DNA from: Ensifer sp. USDA 6670
GTDB lineage: Bacteria; Pseudomonadota; Alphaproteobacteria; Rhizobiales; Rhizobiaceae
Length of the DNA stretch: 64,000 nt
Reading direction: 5' to 3'
Assembly (NCBI GenBank): GCA_000421085.1
Contig: ATWE01000021.1
Span: 1 to 64,000, forward strand
Below the pieces are notes generated by a model, which was not told where the DNA came from, searched no databases, and saw only the letters and a list, made by a program, of their open reading frames with translations. Shown here one piece after another: positions 38,914 through 47,711 of this stretch (position 1 is its first letter; the number at the start of each line of letters is the position of its first letter). A program made the position numbers and the translations under genes.

Positions 38914-40077
38914 ATGCCGATTCTAAACCGTGCCGCCGAGCTCAAGAACGAAGTGACCGAATGGCGGCGCCATCTGCACCAGAACCCGGAGCTCCTGTTC
39001 GCGGTGGAAAATACGGCGGCCTTCGTCGAAAGAAAACTGAGGGAATTCGGCGTTGACGAAATCGTGACCGGCCTCGGCCGGACCGGGGTCGTCGGCCTCA
39101 TCCGCGGCAATCGCGGGCCGGGCCGCACCGTCGGCCTCAGGGCCGACATGGACGCCCTGCCGATCACCGAGGCAAGCGGCAGGGCCTGGTCCTCGACGGC
39201 CCCCGGCAAGATGCATGCCTGCGGCCATGACGGCCATACGGCCATGCTGCTCGGCGCGGCGAAGTACCTCGCCGAAACGCGTAACTTCGCGGGCAATGTC
39301 GCGGTGATCTTCCAGCCGGCCGAGGAAGGCGGCGGCGGCGGCAACGAGATGGTGAAGGACGGCATGATGGAGCGCTTCGCGATCGAAGAGGTCTACGGCA
39401 TGCACAATATGCCGGGGATGCCGGTCGGCCACTTCGGCAGCCGCGCCGGCCCGATCATGGCCTCGACGGACGAGTTCACAATCACCGTCAAGGGCCGCGG
39501 CGGCCACGCCGCTCAGCCGCACAAGACGATCGACCCGATCGCCATCGGCGCCCAGATCGTCAACGCGCTGCAGACGATTGCGTCGCGCACCGTCGATCCG
39601 CTTGCCTCCATTGTCGTCTCCGTCACCAAGTTCAATGCCGGCTTCGCGCACAACGTCATCCCCGAACAGGCCGTACTCGCCGGCACCGTGCGCGCGCTGA
39701 CGCCGGAAGTGCGCGACACCGGCGAAGCCCGGATCCGCCAGATCGCCGAGAACGTCGCCGCCGCCTACGGGGCCACGGTCGACGTCTGGTACGGCCGCAA
39801 CTATCCCGTGACGGTAAACCACGCCGCCGAGGCCGGTCACGCGCTTGCCGTCGCCGCCGCGATCGCCGGCGAAGGCAACGTAAACGCAGCGCTCGACCCG
39901 ATGATGGGCGGCGAGGACTTTTCCTATATGCTGCTGGCCCGGCCGGGCGCCTTTGTCTTCATCGGCAATGGCGATACGGCGGGACTGCATCACCCGGCTT
40001 ACGACTTCAACGACGAAGCCATTCCGCACGGAATTTCCTATTGGGTGAAGCTCGCCGAAACACGGCTTGCCGCCTGA
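38914..40077 (+). CDS. M20-family amidohydrolase (HipO/AbgB/IAA-amino-acid-hydrolase type)
   Basis: 387 residues. Metal-binding and catalytic motifs are present: LRADMDALP, HACGHDGHTAMLLGAA, QPAEEGGGGG and the C-terminal GGEDFSYM. The dimerisation-domain segment GRGGHAAQPH is also present. Members hydrolyse N-acyl amino acids such as hippurate or indoleacetyl-amino acids; the substrate is not predictable. ATG 38914 has AGGAACGAACA upstream; the longer frame is not protein-like. An Lrp-type regulator gene follows 22 bases later. Confidence 0.9.
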   Translation: MPILNRAAELKNEVTEWRRHLHQNPELLFAVENTAAFVERKLREFGVDEIVTGLGRTGVVGLIRGNRGPGRTVGLRADMDALPITEASGRAWSSTAPGKMHACGHDGHTAMLLGAAKYLAETRNFAGNVAVIFQPAEEGGGGGNEMVKDGMMERFAIEEVYGMHNMPGMPVGHFGSRAGPIMASTDEFTITVKGRGGHAAQPHKTIDPIAIGAQIVNALQTIASRTVDPLASIVVSVTKFNAGFAHNVIPEQAVLAGTVRALTPEVRDTGEARIRQIAENVAAAYGATVDVWYGRNYPVTVNHAAEAGHALAVAAAIAGEGNVNAALDPMMGGEDFSYMLLARPGAFVFIGNGDTAGLHHPAYDFNDEAIPHGISYWVKLAETRLAA

Positions 40078-40099
40078 GGCAGGGAAAGCGGAGGCGGCC

Positions 40100-40564
40100 A
40101 TGCACCAGATCGACAAGACGGACCGGAGAATCCTCAATATCCTGCAGGCGGACGGGCGGATTACCAATCTGGAGCTGGCGGACCGGATCGGGCTCTCCCC
40201 GACGGCGACCAGCGAACGCCTGAGGCGGCTGCTGAAGGAAGGTTACGTCTCCGGCTTCGGCGCGCGCCTCGACCCGCACAAGCTCGGCTTCGGGCTGTTG
40301 GTCTTCATCGAAGTGATGCTCGACAAGACGACGCCGGAAGTCTTCGACCAGTTCGCGGTCGCCATAAAGCAGGCGCCCGCGGTGCTCGAATGCCACATGG
40401 TAGCCGGCGGCTTCGACTATCTCGTCAAGACCCGCTTCGAGGACATGGCCGCTTACCGCAATTTCCTCGGCCAGGTGCTTTGGACGCTCCCGGGCGTCAA
40501 GGAGACCCGGACCTATGCGGTCATGGAAGAGATCAAGAATGACGGGCCGCTGCCGCTGCTTTGA
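40100..40564 (+). CDS. Lrp/AsnC-family transcriptional regulator
   Basis: 154 residues. The N-terminal winged helix (DKTDRRILNILQADGRITNLELADRIGLSPTATSERLRRL) and the C-terminal RAM ligand domain are both intact. The wording is close to Lrp proper (VIEVMLDKTTPEVFDQF, ECHMVAGGFDYLVK). Linked downstream of the M20 hydrolase, but Lrp is usually a global amino-acid sensor, so a local target is uncertain. GGAG lies 6 bases before ATG 40100. Confidence 0.92.
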   Translation: MHQIDKTDRRILNILQADGRITNLELADRIGLSPTATSERLRRLLKEGYVSGFGARLDPHKLGFGLLVFIEVMLDKTTPEVFDQFAVAIKQAPAVLECHMVAGGFDYLVKTRFEDMAAYRNFLGQVLWTLPGVKETRTYAVMEEIKNDGPLPLL

Positions 40565-40588
40565 GTAGCGGCAGCGGCCCGCCCAAGC

Positions 40589-41635
40589 TCAAGCCTTGAT
40601 CGATTCCATGTCGATCACGAAGCGGTAGCGCACGTCGCTTCTCACCACCCGCTCATAGGCCTCGTTGATCTGCTCCATGCGGATCGTCTCGATCTCCGAA
40701 ACGATTCCGTGCTCGCCGCAGAAATCGAGCATTTCCTGCGTCTCCTTGATAGAACCGATCATTGAGCCGGAAATGCTGCGCCGTGCCGGCACCAGCGAGA
40801 AGGCATGGACCGGCACCGGATTCTCCGGAATCCCGACGAGCACCAGATCGCCGTCGACCTTCAGGAGGTTGAGATAGGCGTTCCAGTCGATCTCGGCCGC
40901 GACCGTGCAGATGATCAGGTCGAAGCTGCCGGCGAGCTTTGTGAATGTCTCCGGGTCCTTCGTCGCGTAGTAGTGGTCGGCACCGAGCTTAAGCCCGTCC
41001 TCCTTCTTCGAAAGCGTCTGGCTGAGCACCGTGACCTCCGCGCCCATCGCATGGGCGAGCTTCACGCCCATATGGCCAAGACCGCCCATGCCGACGATCG
41101 CCACCTTCTTGCCGGGGCCGGCCTTCCAGTGACGCAGCGGCGAGTAAAGCGTGATGCCGGCGCAAAGCAGCGGTGCGGCAGCGTCGAGCGGCAGGTTCTC
41201 GGGAATGGAGAGCACATAGCCTTCCTTGACGACGATATGGTCGGAATAGCCGCCCTGCGTCGGGGTCTTTCCATCCGCCTCGACGCCGTTGTAGGTCACC
41301 ACCAGGCCGGGCAGATACTGCTCCAGATCGAGATCGCGCTTGGCGCAGGTCGTGCAGGAGTCGACGAAGCAGCCGACGCCCACCCGATCGCCGATCTTGA
41401 ACCTGGTGACCTTGGAGCCGACCGCCCTGACGATGCCGACGATTTCGTGGCCCGGTACCATGGGGAAGGTCGAATTGCCCCATTCGTTGCGCGCCTGGTG
41501 AATATCGGAATGGCAGACGCCGCAATATTTGATGTCGATCACCACGTCGTCGTCGCGCGGTTCGCGACGCTCGAAGGTGAAGGGTGCGAGCGGCTTCGAC
41601 GCGTCCGTCGCCGCATATCCTCTTGCAATGGCCAT
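40589..41635 (-). CDS. Zinc-dependent NAD(P) alcohol dehydrogenase (YahK/CAD-like)
   Basis: 348 residues of the medium-chain dehydrogenase family: catalytic-zinc ligands in CGVCHSD and PGHE, the [13 protein letters not shown]ossmann motif and a conserved C-terminus ending VIDMESIKA. The family reduces aldehydes with NADPH. The lobe that normally holds a structural zinc with four Cys shows only Cys94 and Cys97 in order; the third and fourth positions are Arg100 and Leu108. AAGGACAGACCC precedes ATG 41635. It diverges from an AraC-type gene. Confidence 0.92.
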   Translation of the reverse strand: MAIARGYAATDASKPLAPFTFERREPRDDDVVIDIKYCGVCHSDIHQARNEWGNSTFPMVPGHEIVGIVRAVGSKVTRFKIGDRVGVGCFVDSCTTCAKRDLDLEQYLPGLVVTYNGVEADGKTPTQGGYSDHIVVKEGYVLSIPENLPLDAAAPLLCAGITLYSPLRHWKAGPGKKVAIVGMGGLGHMGVKLAHAMGAEVTVLSQTLSKKEDGLKLGADHYYATKDPETFTKLAGSFDLIICTVAAEIDWNAYLNLLKVDGDLVLVGIPENPVPVHAFSLVPARRSISGSMIGSIKETQEMLDFCGEHGIVSEIETIRMEQINEAYERVVRSDVRYRFVIDMESIKA

Positions 41636-41871
41636 GGGTCTGTCCTTCATGTCTCGGAGTGGCATGTCTGGGAGTGGCGCGTCCAGCGGTCTATGGACCG
41701 CGGGCGGCAGGGCGGACTATGCTGTCTCACAAGGCCATTGCGTTAGTGCGATCCTGCAAAACTTTTGCACGATTCTGCGAGAATCGTCGAAGCCAGGTGG
41801 CGGGACAGCGCCTGCAACCTATCTTCTCCCCGTCTCCGCACGGATCTAAGGTATTGGAAAGACCATCGAAT

Positions 41872-42813
41872 ATGAAAGAATTACAGCGCATGCCGCGTCA
41901 GGAAATGATCGACATCATTGCCCGGATCGCCGGAGAGGACGGCGACTATCCGACGATCATACCAGGGCTGAGCGTTCACCGGCATTCCGTTTCCGCGAAG
42001 CCGAATTGCGCCGCCTACAAGCCGAGCCTGGCGATCATCGTCCAGGGAGCCAAACGTGTCGTGCTCGGTGAGGACACCCTCGTCTACGGCGCCTCGGACT
42101 ACCTTTTGACCTCCATCGACCTGCCGGTTCTTTCACAGATATCTCTCGCCTCGCCCGAAGAGCCCTATCTCAGCATGACCTTTCAGATCGATACGACGAG
42201 ACTTCCGGCGCTGCTCGACGCAATCGGCCACGAGGCTGCGAAAGCTCCGGGTTCGCCGCGCGGCATGACGGTCAGCAAGCTCACTCCCGATCTTGAGGAC
42301 ACGGCGCTTCGGCTGCTGCGGCTCCTCGACAAACCGGATGACATAGCGGTGCTGCTGCCGCTGATCGAGCAGGAACTGCTTTATCGCCTGCTGCTCGGAC
42401 CGCACGGCGCCAGGCTCCGCCAGATGGCGACCACGGAGAGCCAGCCGCACCAGATCGGCCGCGCGGTGTCCTGGCTGAAGGAACATTATTCCCGGCCCCT
42501 GCGCATCGACGACCTTGCAAGCCGCGTCAGCATGAGCGTCTCCTCGCTTCATCACCATTTCAAGGCGATCACGGCGATGAGCCCGCTGCAGTACCAGAAG
42601 CAACTGCGCCTGCAGGAGGCACGGCGGCTGATGCTCGAGGAGCGTCTCGATGCCGGCGATGCCGGTCACAAGGTCGGCTATGAGAGCCAGTCCCAGTTCA
42701 GCCGCGAATATGCCCGCCATTTCGGCGAGCCGCCGATGCGCGACGTCGGCCGCGTCCGACGCAACCTCATCGGCCGTTCGGGGGGCGAGGTTGAGATGCT
42801 GAGCGAGGGTTAG
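41872..42813 (+). CDS. AraC-family transcriptional regulator
   Basis: 313 residues. The N-terminal AraC_N domain (HRHSVSAKPNCAAYKPSLAIIVQGAKRVVLG) is followed by a double helix-turn-helix from about residue 200 (PLRIDDLASRVSMSVSSLHHHFKAIT and VGYESQSQFSREYARHFG). It is divergent from the alcohol dehydrogenase with a 236-base gap, a common arrangement when the regulator controls the dehydrogenase in response to aldehyde. ATG 41872 fits the family. Its TAG stop belongs to a repeat. Confidence 0.9.
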   Translation: MKELQRMPRQEMIDIIARIAGEDGDYPTIIPGLSVHRHSVSAKPNCAAYKPSLAIIVQGAKRVVLGEDTLVYGASDYLLTSIDLPVLSQISLASPEEPYLSMTFQIDTTRLPALLDAIGHEAAKAPGSPRGMTVSKLTPDLEDTALRLLRLLDKPDDIAVLLPLIEQELLYRLLLGPHGARLRQMATTESQPHQIGRAVSWLKEHYSRPLRIDDLASRVSMSVSSLHHHFKAITAMSPLQYQKQLRLQEARRLMLEERLDAGDAGHKVGYESQSQFSREYARHFGEPPMRDVGRVRRNLIGRSGGEVEMLSEG

Positions 42814-42850
42814 AGCACTTCCAGGAAAGGTGTGACGGCTTTCCGCCCGC
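42811..42850 (+). repeat. TTAGAGCA-type rhizobial intergenic repeat, copy 4
   Basis: TAGAGCACTTCCAGGAAAGG followed by TGTGACGGCTTTCCGCC. The first three bases are the AraC gene's stop codon, as at argH. Confidence 0.7.
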
Positions 42851-42863
42851 AAGAGCGAGCTGC

Positions 42864-43349
42864 TCAGCTTCGTTCGATATCGCGGCGCAGCACGATCGAC
42901 GTCGTCAGATCCTCGACATTGTCGAGCTGCGCAACCTCGTTGCGCAGTTCGTTCAGCGCGTTGATCGACGCGACCTTCACTTCCACCACGAGATCGAGCT
43001 GGCCGCTGACTGAAAAGACCCGCCTGACGGAGGAAAACCCGGCCAGCCGGTCGAGCACGCCGAGCGAGGGCGTGCGCTTCAGCGTCACCAGCAGGAAAGC
43101 CTCGATCTGCCCCTCCTCCAACTGGCCGATGTCGGCGCGATAGCCGCGGATGACGCCGGCCTTCTCCAGCCGCGCGACGCGCTCGGCCGTCGCACTGCGA
43201 GACAACCCGATACGCCCGGCAAGCGACTTCATGGGAATACGCGCCTCGCGGCTCAAGATGCTGAGGATCGTTCGGTCTGTCGCGTCGATTTCCTGCCTCC
43301 TGCGGCCGGCCAGAGGGACTGCCGGGCGGCTGTCGAGCGGCGCCGGCAA
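42864..43349 (-). CDS. Lrp/AsnC-family transcriptional regulator (start uncertain)
   Basis: Body: IDATDRTILSILSREARIPMKSLAGRIGLSRSATAERVARL (winged helix) and a RAM domain (EAFLLVTLKRTP, VFSVSGQLDLVVEV). 161 residues if it begins at TTG 43349. An ideal AGGAGG lies 6 bases before codon ATC 43289, which would give 141 residues starting at DATDR, but ATC is not a normal start. ATG 43406 is also in frame. The longest frame would overlap the divergent gene at 43452 and is unlikely. Divergence suggests control of the adjacent kinase-aminotransferase fusion. Confidence 0.8.
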   Translation of the reverse strand: MPAPLDSRPAVPLAGRRRQEIDATDRTILSILSREARIPMKSLAGRIGLSRSATAERVARLEKAGVIRGYRADIGQLEEGQIEAFLLVTLKRTPSLGVLDRLAGFSSVRRVFSVSGQLDLVVEVKVASINALNELRNEVAQLDNVEDLTTSIVLRRDIERS

Positions 43350-43451
43350 GATGACGGTTATTATAAACAAAGTGCCGGTGCAACCGGCGATATACCGGAT
43401 GCACATGCCCGACGGGCGTGCAACTCTCGTGGACCAAGAGCGGGGGTCTCC

Positions 43452-46400
43452 ATGAACGACGTGCTGAAAACGACGCCGGATTTCACGACCGAGGAAGCGC
43501 AAGCCCTCCTTGAGCAGCACTTCGGCCTGAATGGCTCACTTCAGCCGCTGGACAGCGAGCGGGACCAGAACTTCAAGGTCAATACCGGCGAGGGCCGCTG
43601 CTACATTCTGAAGATCATCAACGGCGCCGAGCCGGAAATCGAAAGCGACTTCCAGACAGCGCTGCTGAAGCATGCCGGCGAAAATGCAGTAGACCTGCCG
43701 GTTCCGCATTTGCAGTCGACACTATCCGGCGCAAACCTCGCCACGACCACGCGGCGCGAGATCGTCCATCGATTGCGGTTGGTCACCTGGGTTCCGGGAA
43801 CTCCGCTCGCACAATCCGATCGGAGTGATGGAGCACTTCACTCCCTCGGCCGGATGCTCGGCCGCTTCGATGCCTCGCTCAAGGGCTTCATGCATCCGGG
43901 CGCACTGCGGGATCTCGACTGGGACATCCGCAATGCCGGACGTTCTGCCGAACGGCTCGCACATGTGGCCGATCCCCAGGATCGCGCTCTTCTCCAGCGC
44001 TTTCTCGACCGCTTCGACGAGCGGATCGCCCCGCGGCTCCCGATGCTGCGCTCCGCCGTCATCCATAATGACGCAAACGACTGGAACGTCCTCATCGACG
44101 AGAACGACCGAGACCGCATTTCCGGTATCATCGATTTCGGCGACGCCCTCTACGCGCCCGTCATTGCCGAAGTCGCGATCGCCGCCGCCTATGCCGGCCT
44201 CGGCCATCCCGATCCGATCGGCGCTGCGGCTGCGATCGCCAATGGATACCATGCCGAATATCCGCTCCTCGAAGAAGAAGTCGATCTCCTCTTCGACCTG
44301 ATTGCCATGCGGCTGGTCACCTCGGTGACGATCTCCGCATCACGCCAGGCGCATACCGCCGACAATCCCTATCTCGCGATCAGCGAAAGACCGGCCTGGG
44401 CGCTGCTGCGCAAACTCGATGCGATGAACCCGCGTTTCGCGACGGCCATCCTGAGAAAGGCCTGCAGTTTCGAGACAGTAGCCGGAGCCCACGCCGTCGC
44501 CTCCTGGATCGGCGCAAATCGCAAAAGCCTCCTGCCGCTTCTCGCTCGTCCAGCCGCTGCCTATCCCGCCGCTCTCGTTCCCTTTGGCGATCCGACGCAT
44601 CCGATGACCGTCAGTTCGGCGGCCGGACGACCGGATGAGGCCCAATCGGTCTGGGAAGAGCAATGCCGCAGCGCCGGCGTCGAGCTCGGCATCGGCCCCT
44701 GGGGTGAAGCCCGCACCGTCTATTCGGGCGCGATGTTCGTCTCCCGGCTGATCGAAGAGACGCGCCGCACGCGCCATCTCGGTCTTGACCTCTTCATGGC
44801 TGCCGGCACCAGGGTCCATACGCCGCTTGCAGCCACCGTCGAGAGCGTGGAGATCGAGAAGGACCCGCTCGGATACGGTTGCCTTATCGCGCTACGCCAT
44901 GAACCGGACGGTTGCCCGCCTTTCCTGACGCTCTGGGGCCATCTTGCCCATGAGGCCGTCGATCGGCTGAAGGCTGGCGACAGGCTGGAAGCGGGTGCGC
45001 TTGTCGGTGAAATGGGCGCTCCGGAAGAGAACGGCGGCTGGGCGCCACATCTGCATCTGCAGATCTCCACCGACACAAGTCTCGCAGCGACGGACATCCT
45101 CGGCGTCGGCGAGGAGCGCTATCTCGACGTCTGGGCGGAGCTCTTCCCCGACGCGAGCGCATTTGCCGGCATTGCGCGGGAATTCTACGACCGGAGCGGC
45201 CGCCCCCACGAGGACATCATCAGGCTGCGGAAAGAGCTGCTGCTGCCGAACCTGTCGATCTCCTACGAGAAACCGATCAAGTTCGTGCGCGGCGAAGGCG
45301 TCTGGCTGATCGACGATCGCGGCCGAGCCTATCTCGACTGCTTCAATAATGTCTGCCACATCGGTCACGCCCATCCCGCCGTGGTGGACGCATTGGCCCG
45401 GCAAGCAGGGACGCTCAACACCAACACGCGCTACCTGCACGACAACATCGTCGCCTATGCCGAGCGGCTGACGGCCACGATGCCGAAGGAACTCGCCGTC
45501 GCCGCCTTCGTCAATAGCGGCTCCGAAGCCAACAGCCTCGCCCTGCGCCTCATGCGCGCGCACACGGCCGAAGAAAACGCCATCGTGCTCGACTGGGCCT
45601 ATCACGGCACGACGCAGGAGCTGATCGATCTCAGCGCATACAAATTCCGCCGCAAGGGCGGAAAGGGCCGGAAGCCGCATGTTCACGTGGCGGCCGTTCC
45701 GGACAGTTACCACGCGCCAGCCGCCTGGCCGCTGGAGGAACACGGCAAGCGCTTCGCCGAAAATGTGGCCGAGCTGATCGCGGCGATGCGCGCCCGAGGC
45801 GAAGCGCCGGGTTTCTTCCTCGCCGAATCCATTCCGAGCGTCGCAGGCCAGGTGTTTCTGCCGGATGGCTACCTCAAGGAGGTCTACCGCATGGTTCGGG
45901 AGGCCGGCGGCGTCTGCATCGCCGACGAGGTGCAGGTTGGTTTCGGTCGGGTCGGCAGCCATTGGTGGGCCTTCGAGACGCAGGGCGTCGTCCCTGACAT
46001 CGTCACCATGGGCAAGCCGATCGGCGACGGCCATCCACTCGCCGCGGTCGTCACCACGCGTGAGATCGCGGCGTCGTTCGACAATGGCATGGAGTATTTC
46101 AACACCTTCGGCGGCAACCCGGTGTCCTGCGCCGTCGGTCTCGCCGTGCTCGACGTCATCGAAGGCGAGGACCTGCGCCGCAATGCGCTCGTTGTCGGCA
46201 ATCATCTTCTCGCCGCCTTCCGGGCCATGCAGGAGCGCTACGAGGTCATCGGCGACGTTCGCGGCCTCGGACTGTTCCTCGGCATCGAGCTCGTCAGCGA
46301 CCGCAGGACCAGAGCGCCGGCGACGGAGATCGCCCGGGCCGTCGCGAACGGAGCCCGCCAGCGCGGCGTGCTGATGGGCACGGAGGGCCCACATGACAAC

Positions 46401-46505
46401 GTCCTGAAGATGCGGCCGCCGATGATCTTTTCGAAGCGCGATGCGGATCACCTGATCGCCGTGCTCGAGGAAACGTTCGAGGCCGTGCTGGCGCGAGCCG
46501 GATAA
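43452..46505 (+). CDS. APH-like kinase + M23-like peptidase + class III aminotransferase fusion protein
   Basis: 1017 residues in three parts. Residues about 15-345 are an aminoglycoside-phosphotransferase-like kinase with the catalytic HND (205-207) and IIDFGD (226-231). Residues about 415-570 are an M23/LytM-like domain with a full zinc set: H442 and D446, and HLH 533-535. Residues about 585-1017 are a fold-type I PLP domain with [16 protein letters not shown] and Lys855 in [11 protein letters not shown]. That PLP subfamily includes the mammalian AGXT2L1/2 phospho-lyases for phosphoethanolamine and phosphohydroxylysine. Kinase plus phospho-lyase suggests breakdown of a hydroxy-amine or hydroxy-amino acid. 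No signal peptide is seen. Confidence 0.88.
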   Translation: MNDVLKTTPDFTTEEAQALLEQHFGLNGSLQPLDSERDQNFKVNTGEGRCYILKIINGAEPEIESDFQTALLKHAGENAVDLPVPHLQSTLSGANLATTTRREIVHRLRLVTWVPGTPLAQSDRSDGALHSLGRMLGRFDASLKGFMHPGALRDLDWDIRNAGRSAERLAHVADPQDRALLQRFLDRFDERIAPRLPMLRSAVIHNDANDWNVLIDENDRDRISGIIDFGDALYAPVIAEVAIAAAYAGLGHPDPIGAAAAIANGYHAEYPLLEEEVDLLFDLIAMRLVTSVTISASRQAHTADNPYLAISERPAWALLRKLDAMNPRFATAILRKACSFETVAGAHAVASWIGANRKSLLPLLARPAAAYPAALVPFGDPTHPMTVSSAAGRPDEAQSVWEEQCRSAGVELGIGPWGEARTVYSGAMFVSRLIEETRRTRHLGLDLFMAAGTRVHTPLAATVESVEIEKDPLGYGCLIALRHEPDGCPPFLTLWGHLAHEAVDRLKAGDRLEAGALVGEMGAPEENGGWAPHLHLQISTDTSLAATDILGVGEERYLDVWAELFPDASAFAGIAREFYDRSGRPHEDIIRLRKELLLPNLSISYEKPIKFVRGEGVWLIDDRGRAYLDCFNNVCHIGHAHPAVVDALARQAGTLNTNTRYLHDNIVAYAERLTATMPKELAVAAFVNSGSEANSLALRLMRAHTAEENAIVLDWAYHGTTQELIDLSAYKFRRKGGKGRKPHVHVAAVPDSYHAPAAWPLEEHGKRFAENVAELIAAMRARGEAPGFFLAESIPSVAGQVFLPDGYLKEVYRMVREAGGVCIADEVQVGFGRVGSHWWAFETQGVVPDIVTMGKPIGDGHPLAAVVTTREIAASFDNGMEYFNTFGGNPVSCAVGLAVLDVIEGEDLRRNALVVGNHLLAAFRAMQERYEVIGDVRGLGLFLGIELVSDRRTRAPATEIARAVANGARQRGVLMGTEGPHDNVLKMRPPMIFSKRDADHLIAVLEETFEAVLARAG

Positions 46506-46603
46506 TCACGAGTTAGAGGCATTACCGAAGAACCAGACCACTCCGGGGCGCGACGCGTTCCGGAATCCAATAGTTGCGTCTCAAAACGGAGGAGAACGGG
46601 ACA

Positions 46604-47614
46604 ATGAAAACCGCAATTTCGACACTACTTTTGACGGCGTTTCTTGCCGGCACCACGGCACAGGCCGCAACCCTTGACGTCGTCAAGCAGCGCGGCGAGC
46701 TGCGTTGCGGCGTGAGCCAGGGCGTGCTCGGCTTCTCTGCCCCGAACGACAAGGGCGAGTGGTCAGGCTTCGATATCGATTTCTGCCGTGCGGTCGCGGC
46801 CGCCACTCTCGGCAGTCCGGACAAGGTGAAATATGTGCCGCTTTCGACCAAGGAGCGCTTCACCGCGCTGCAGTCCGGCGAGGTCGACCTGCTTTCGCGC
46901 CAGACCACCTGGACGCTTTCGCGCGACACGGATCTGGGCATGAGCTTCGTCGGCGTGAACTATTATGACGGCCAGGCCTTCATGGTGCGCAGCGATATCG
47001 GCGTGAAAAGCGTCAAGGAGCTCTCGGGCGCCTCCGTCTGCACGGAGACCGGCACCACGACCGAACAGAACATGGCGGACTATTTCAGCGCCAACAAGAT
47101 CGAGTATCAGGTGATCGCCTTCGAAAAGGCGGACCAGACGATCCAAGCCTTCAATTCCGGCCGCTGCGACGTCTATTCCACTGATGCCTCCGCGCTCTAT
47201 TCGCAGCGGCTGACGCTCAACGAGCCTGACCGCTTCGTCGTCCTGCCGGAAGTCATTTCCAAGGAGCCGCTCGGCCCTGCCGTCCGCCAGGGCGACGATC
47301 AATGGTTCAAGGTCGTTCGCTGGACGCTCTTCGCGATGATAGAGGCAGAGGAACTGGGCATCACCCGGGAAAATGCCGCTTCGCTCCTCGAAAGCGGAAC
47401 CGCCGCGCAAAAGCGCTTCCTCGGCATCGACAACGAAGCCGGCAAGGCGCTCGGGCTCGATCCGAAATGGGCCTACCAGACGGTGGCCGCGGTCGGCAAT
47501 TACGGCGAGGTCTTCGAGCGTCACCTCGGCAAGGAGAGCGCCCTCAGGATCGATCGCGGTCTCAACAGGCTCTGGAACCACGGCGGCCTGATCTACGCGC
47601 CGCCGGTCCGCTGA
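46604..47614 (+). CDS. Amino-acid ABC transporter substrate-binding protein (AapJ-like)
   Basis: 336 residues with signal peptide (MKTAISTLLLTAFLAGTTAQA, cleaved after TAQA). The SBP_bac_3 domain starts LDVVKQRGELRCGVSQGVLGFSAPND, the wording of AapJ/BztA binding proteins for general L-amino acids. GGAGGAGAACGGGACA precedes ATG 46604. No permease or ATPase gene adjoins, so it either feeds a transporter encoded elsewhere or serves the neighbouring fusion enzymes. It lies 98 bases after the first fusion and ends at a hairpin repeat and terminator. Confidence 0.92.
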   Translation: MKTAISTLLLTAFLAGTTAQAATLDVVKQRGELRCGVSQGVLGFSAPNDKGEWSGFDIDFCRAVAAATLGSPDKVKYVPLSTKERFTALQSGEVDLLSRQTTWTLSRDTDLGMSFVGVNYYDGQAFMVRSDIGVKSVKELSGASVCTETGTTTEQNMADYFSANKIEYQVIAFEKADQTIQAFNSGRCDVYSTDASALYSQRLTLNEPDRFVVLPEVISKEPLGPAVRQGDDQWFKVVRWTLFAMIEAEELGITRENAASLLESGTAAQKRFLGIDNEAGKALGLDPKWAYQTVAAVGNYGEVFERHLGKESALRIDRGLNRLWNHGGLIYAPPVR

Positions 47615-47620
47615 CCTGCC

Positions 47621-47664
47621 GCATGTTTCCTTCGATCGTTGCCGATTGAAGGACAAATACATGC
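47621..47664. repeat. 44-bp hairpin element, copy B (first unit only)
   Basis: GCATGTTT, then CCTTCGATCG / CGATTGAAGG with loop TTGC. Relative to copies A and C, one stem pair changed from T-A to C-G on both arms (CCTTT/AAAGG to CCTTC/GAAGG). The second hairpin of the other copies is absent and a terminator follows instead. Confidence 0.8.
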
Positions 47665-47678
47665 AACGGATCAAAGCA

Positions 47679-47710
47679 GGCGCCGCAGGGAGTTCCGGCG
47701 GCGCCTTTTT
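47679..47710 (+). terminator. Rho-independent terminator after the binding-protein gene
   Basis: GGCGCCGC (47679-47686), loop, GCGGCGCC (47698-47705), then TTTTT (47706-47710). It ends the plus-strand transcript 65 bases after the stop and also borders the end of the convergent fusion gene. Confidence 0.85.
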
Positions 47711-47711
47711 C

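Noticed and set aside
44892..46451. 519-codon minus-strand frame opposite the first fusion gene
   Set aside because: Antisense shadow of the aminotransferase domain, composition typical of such shadows.
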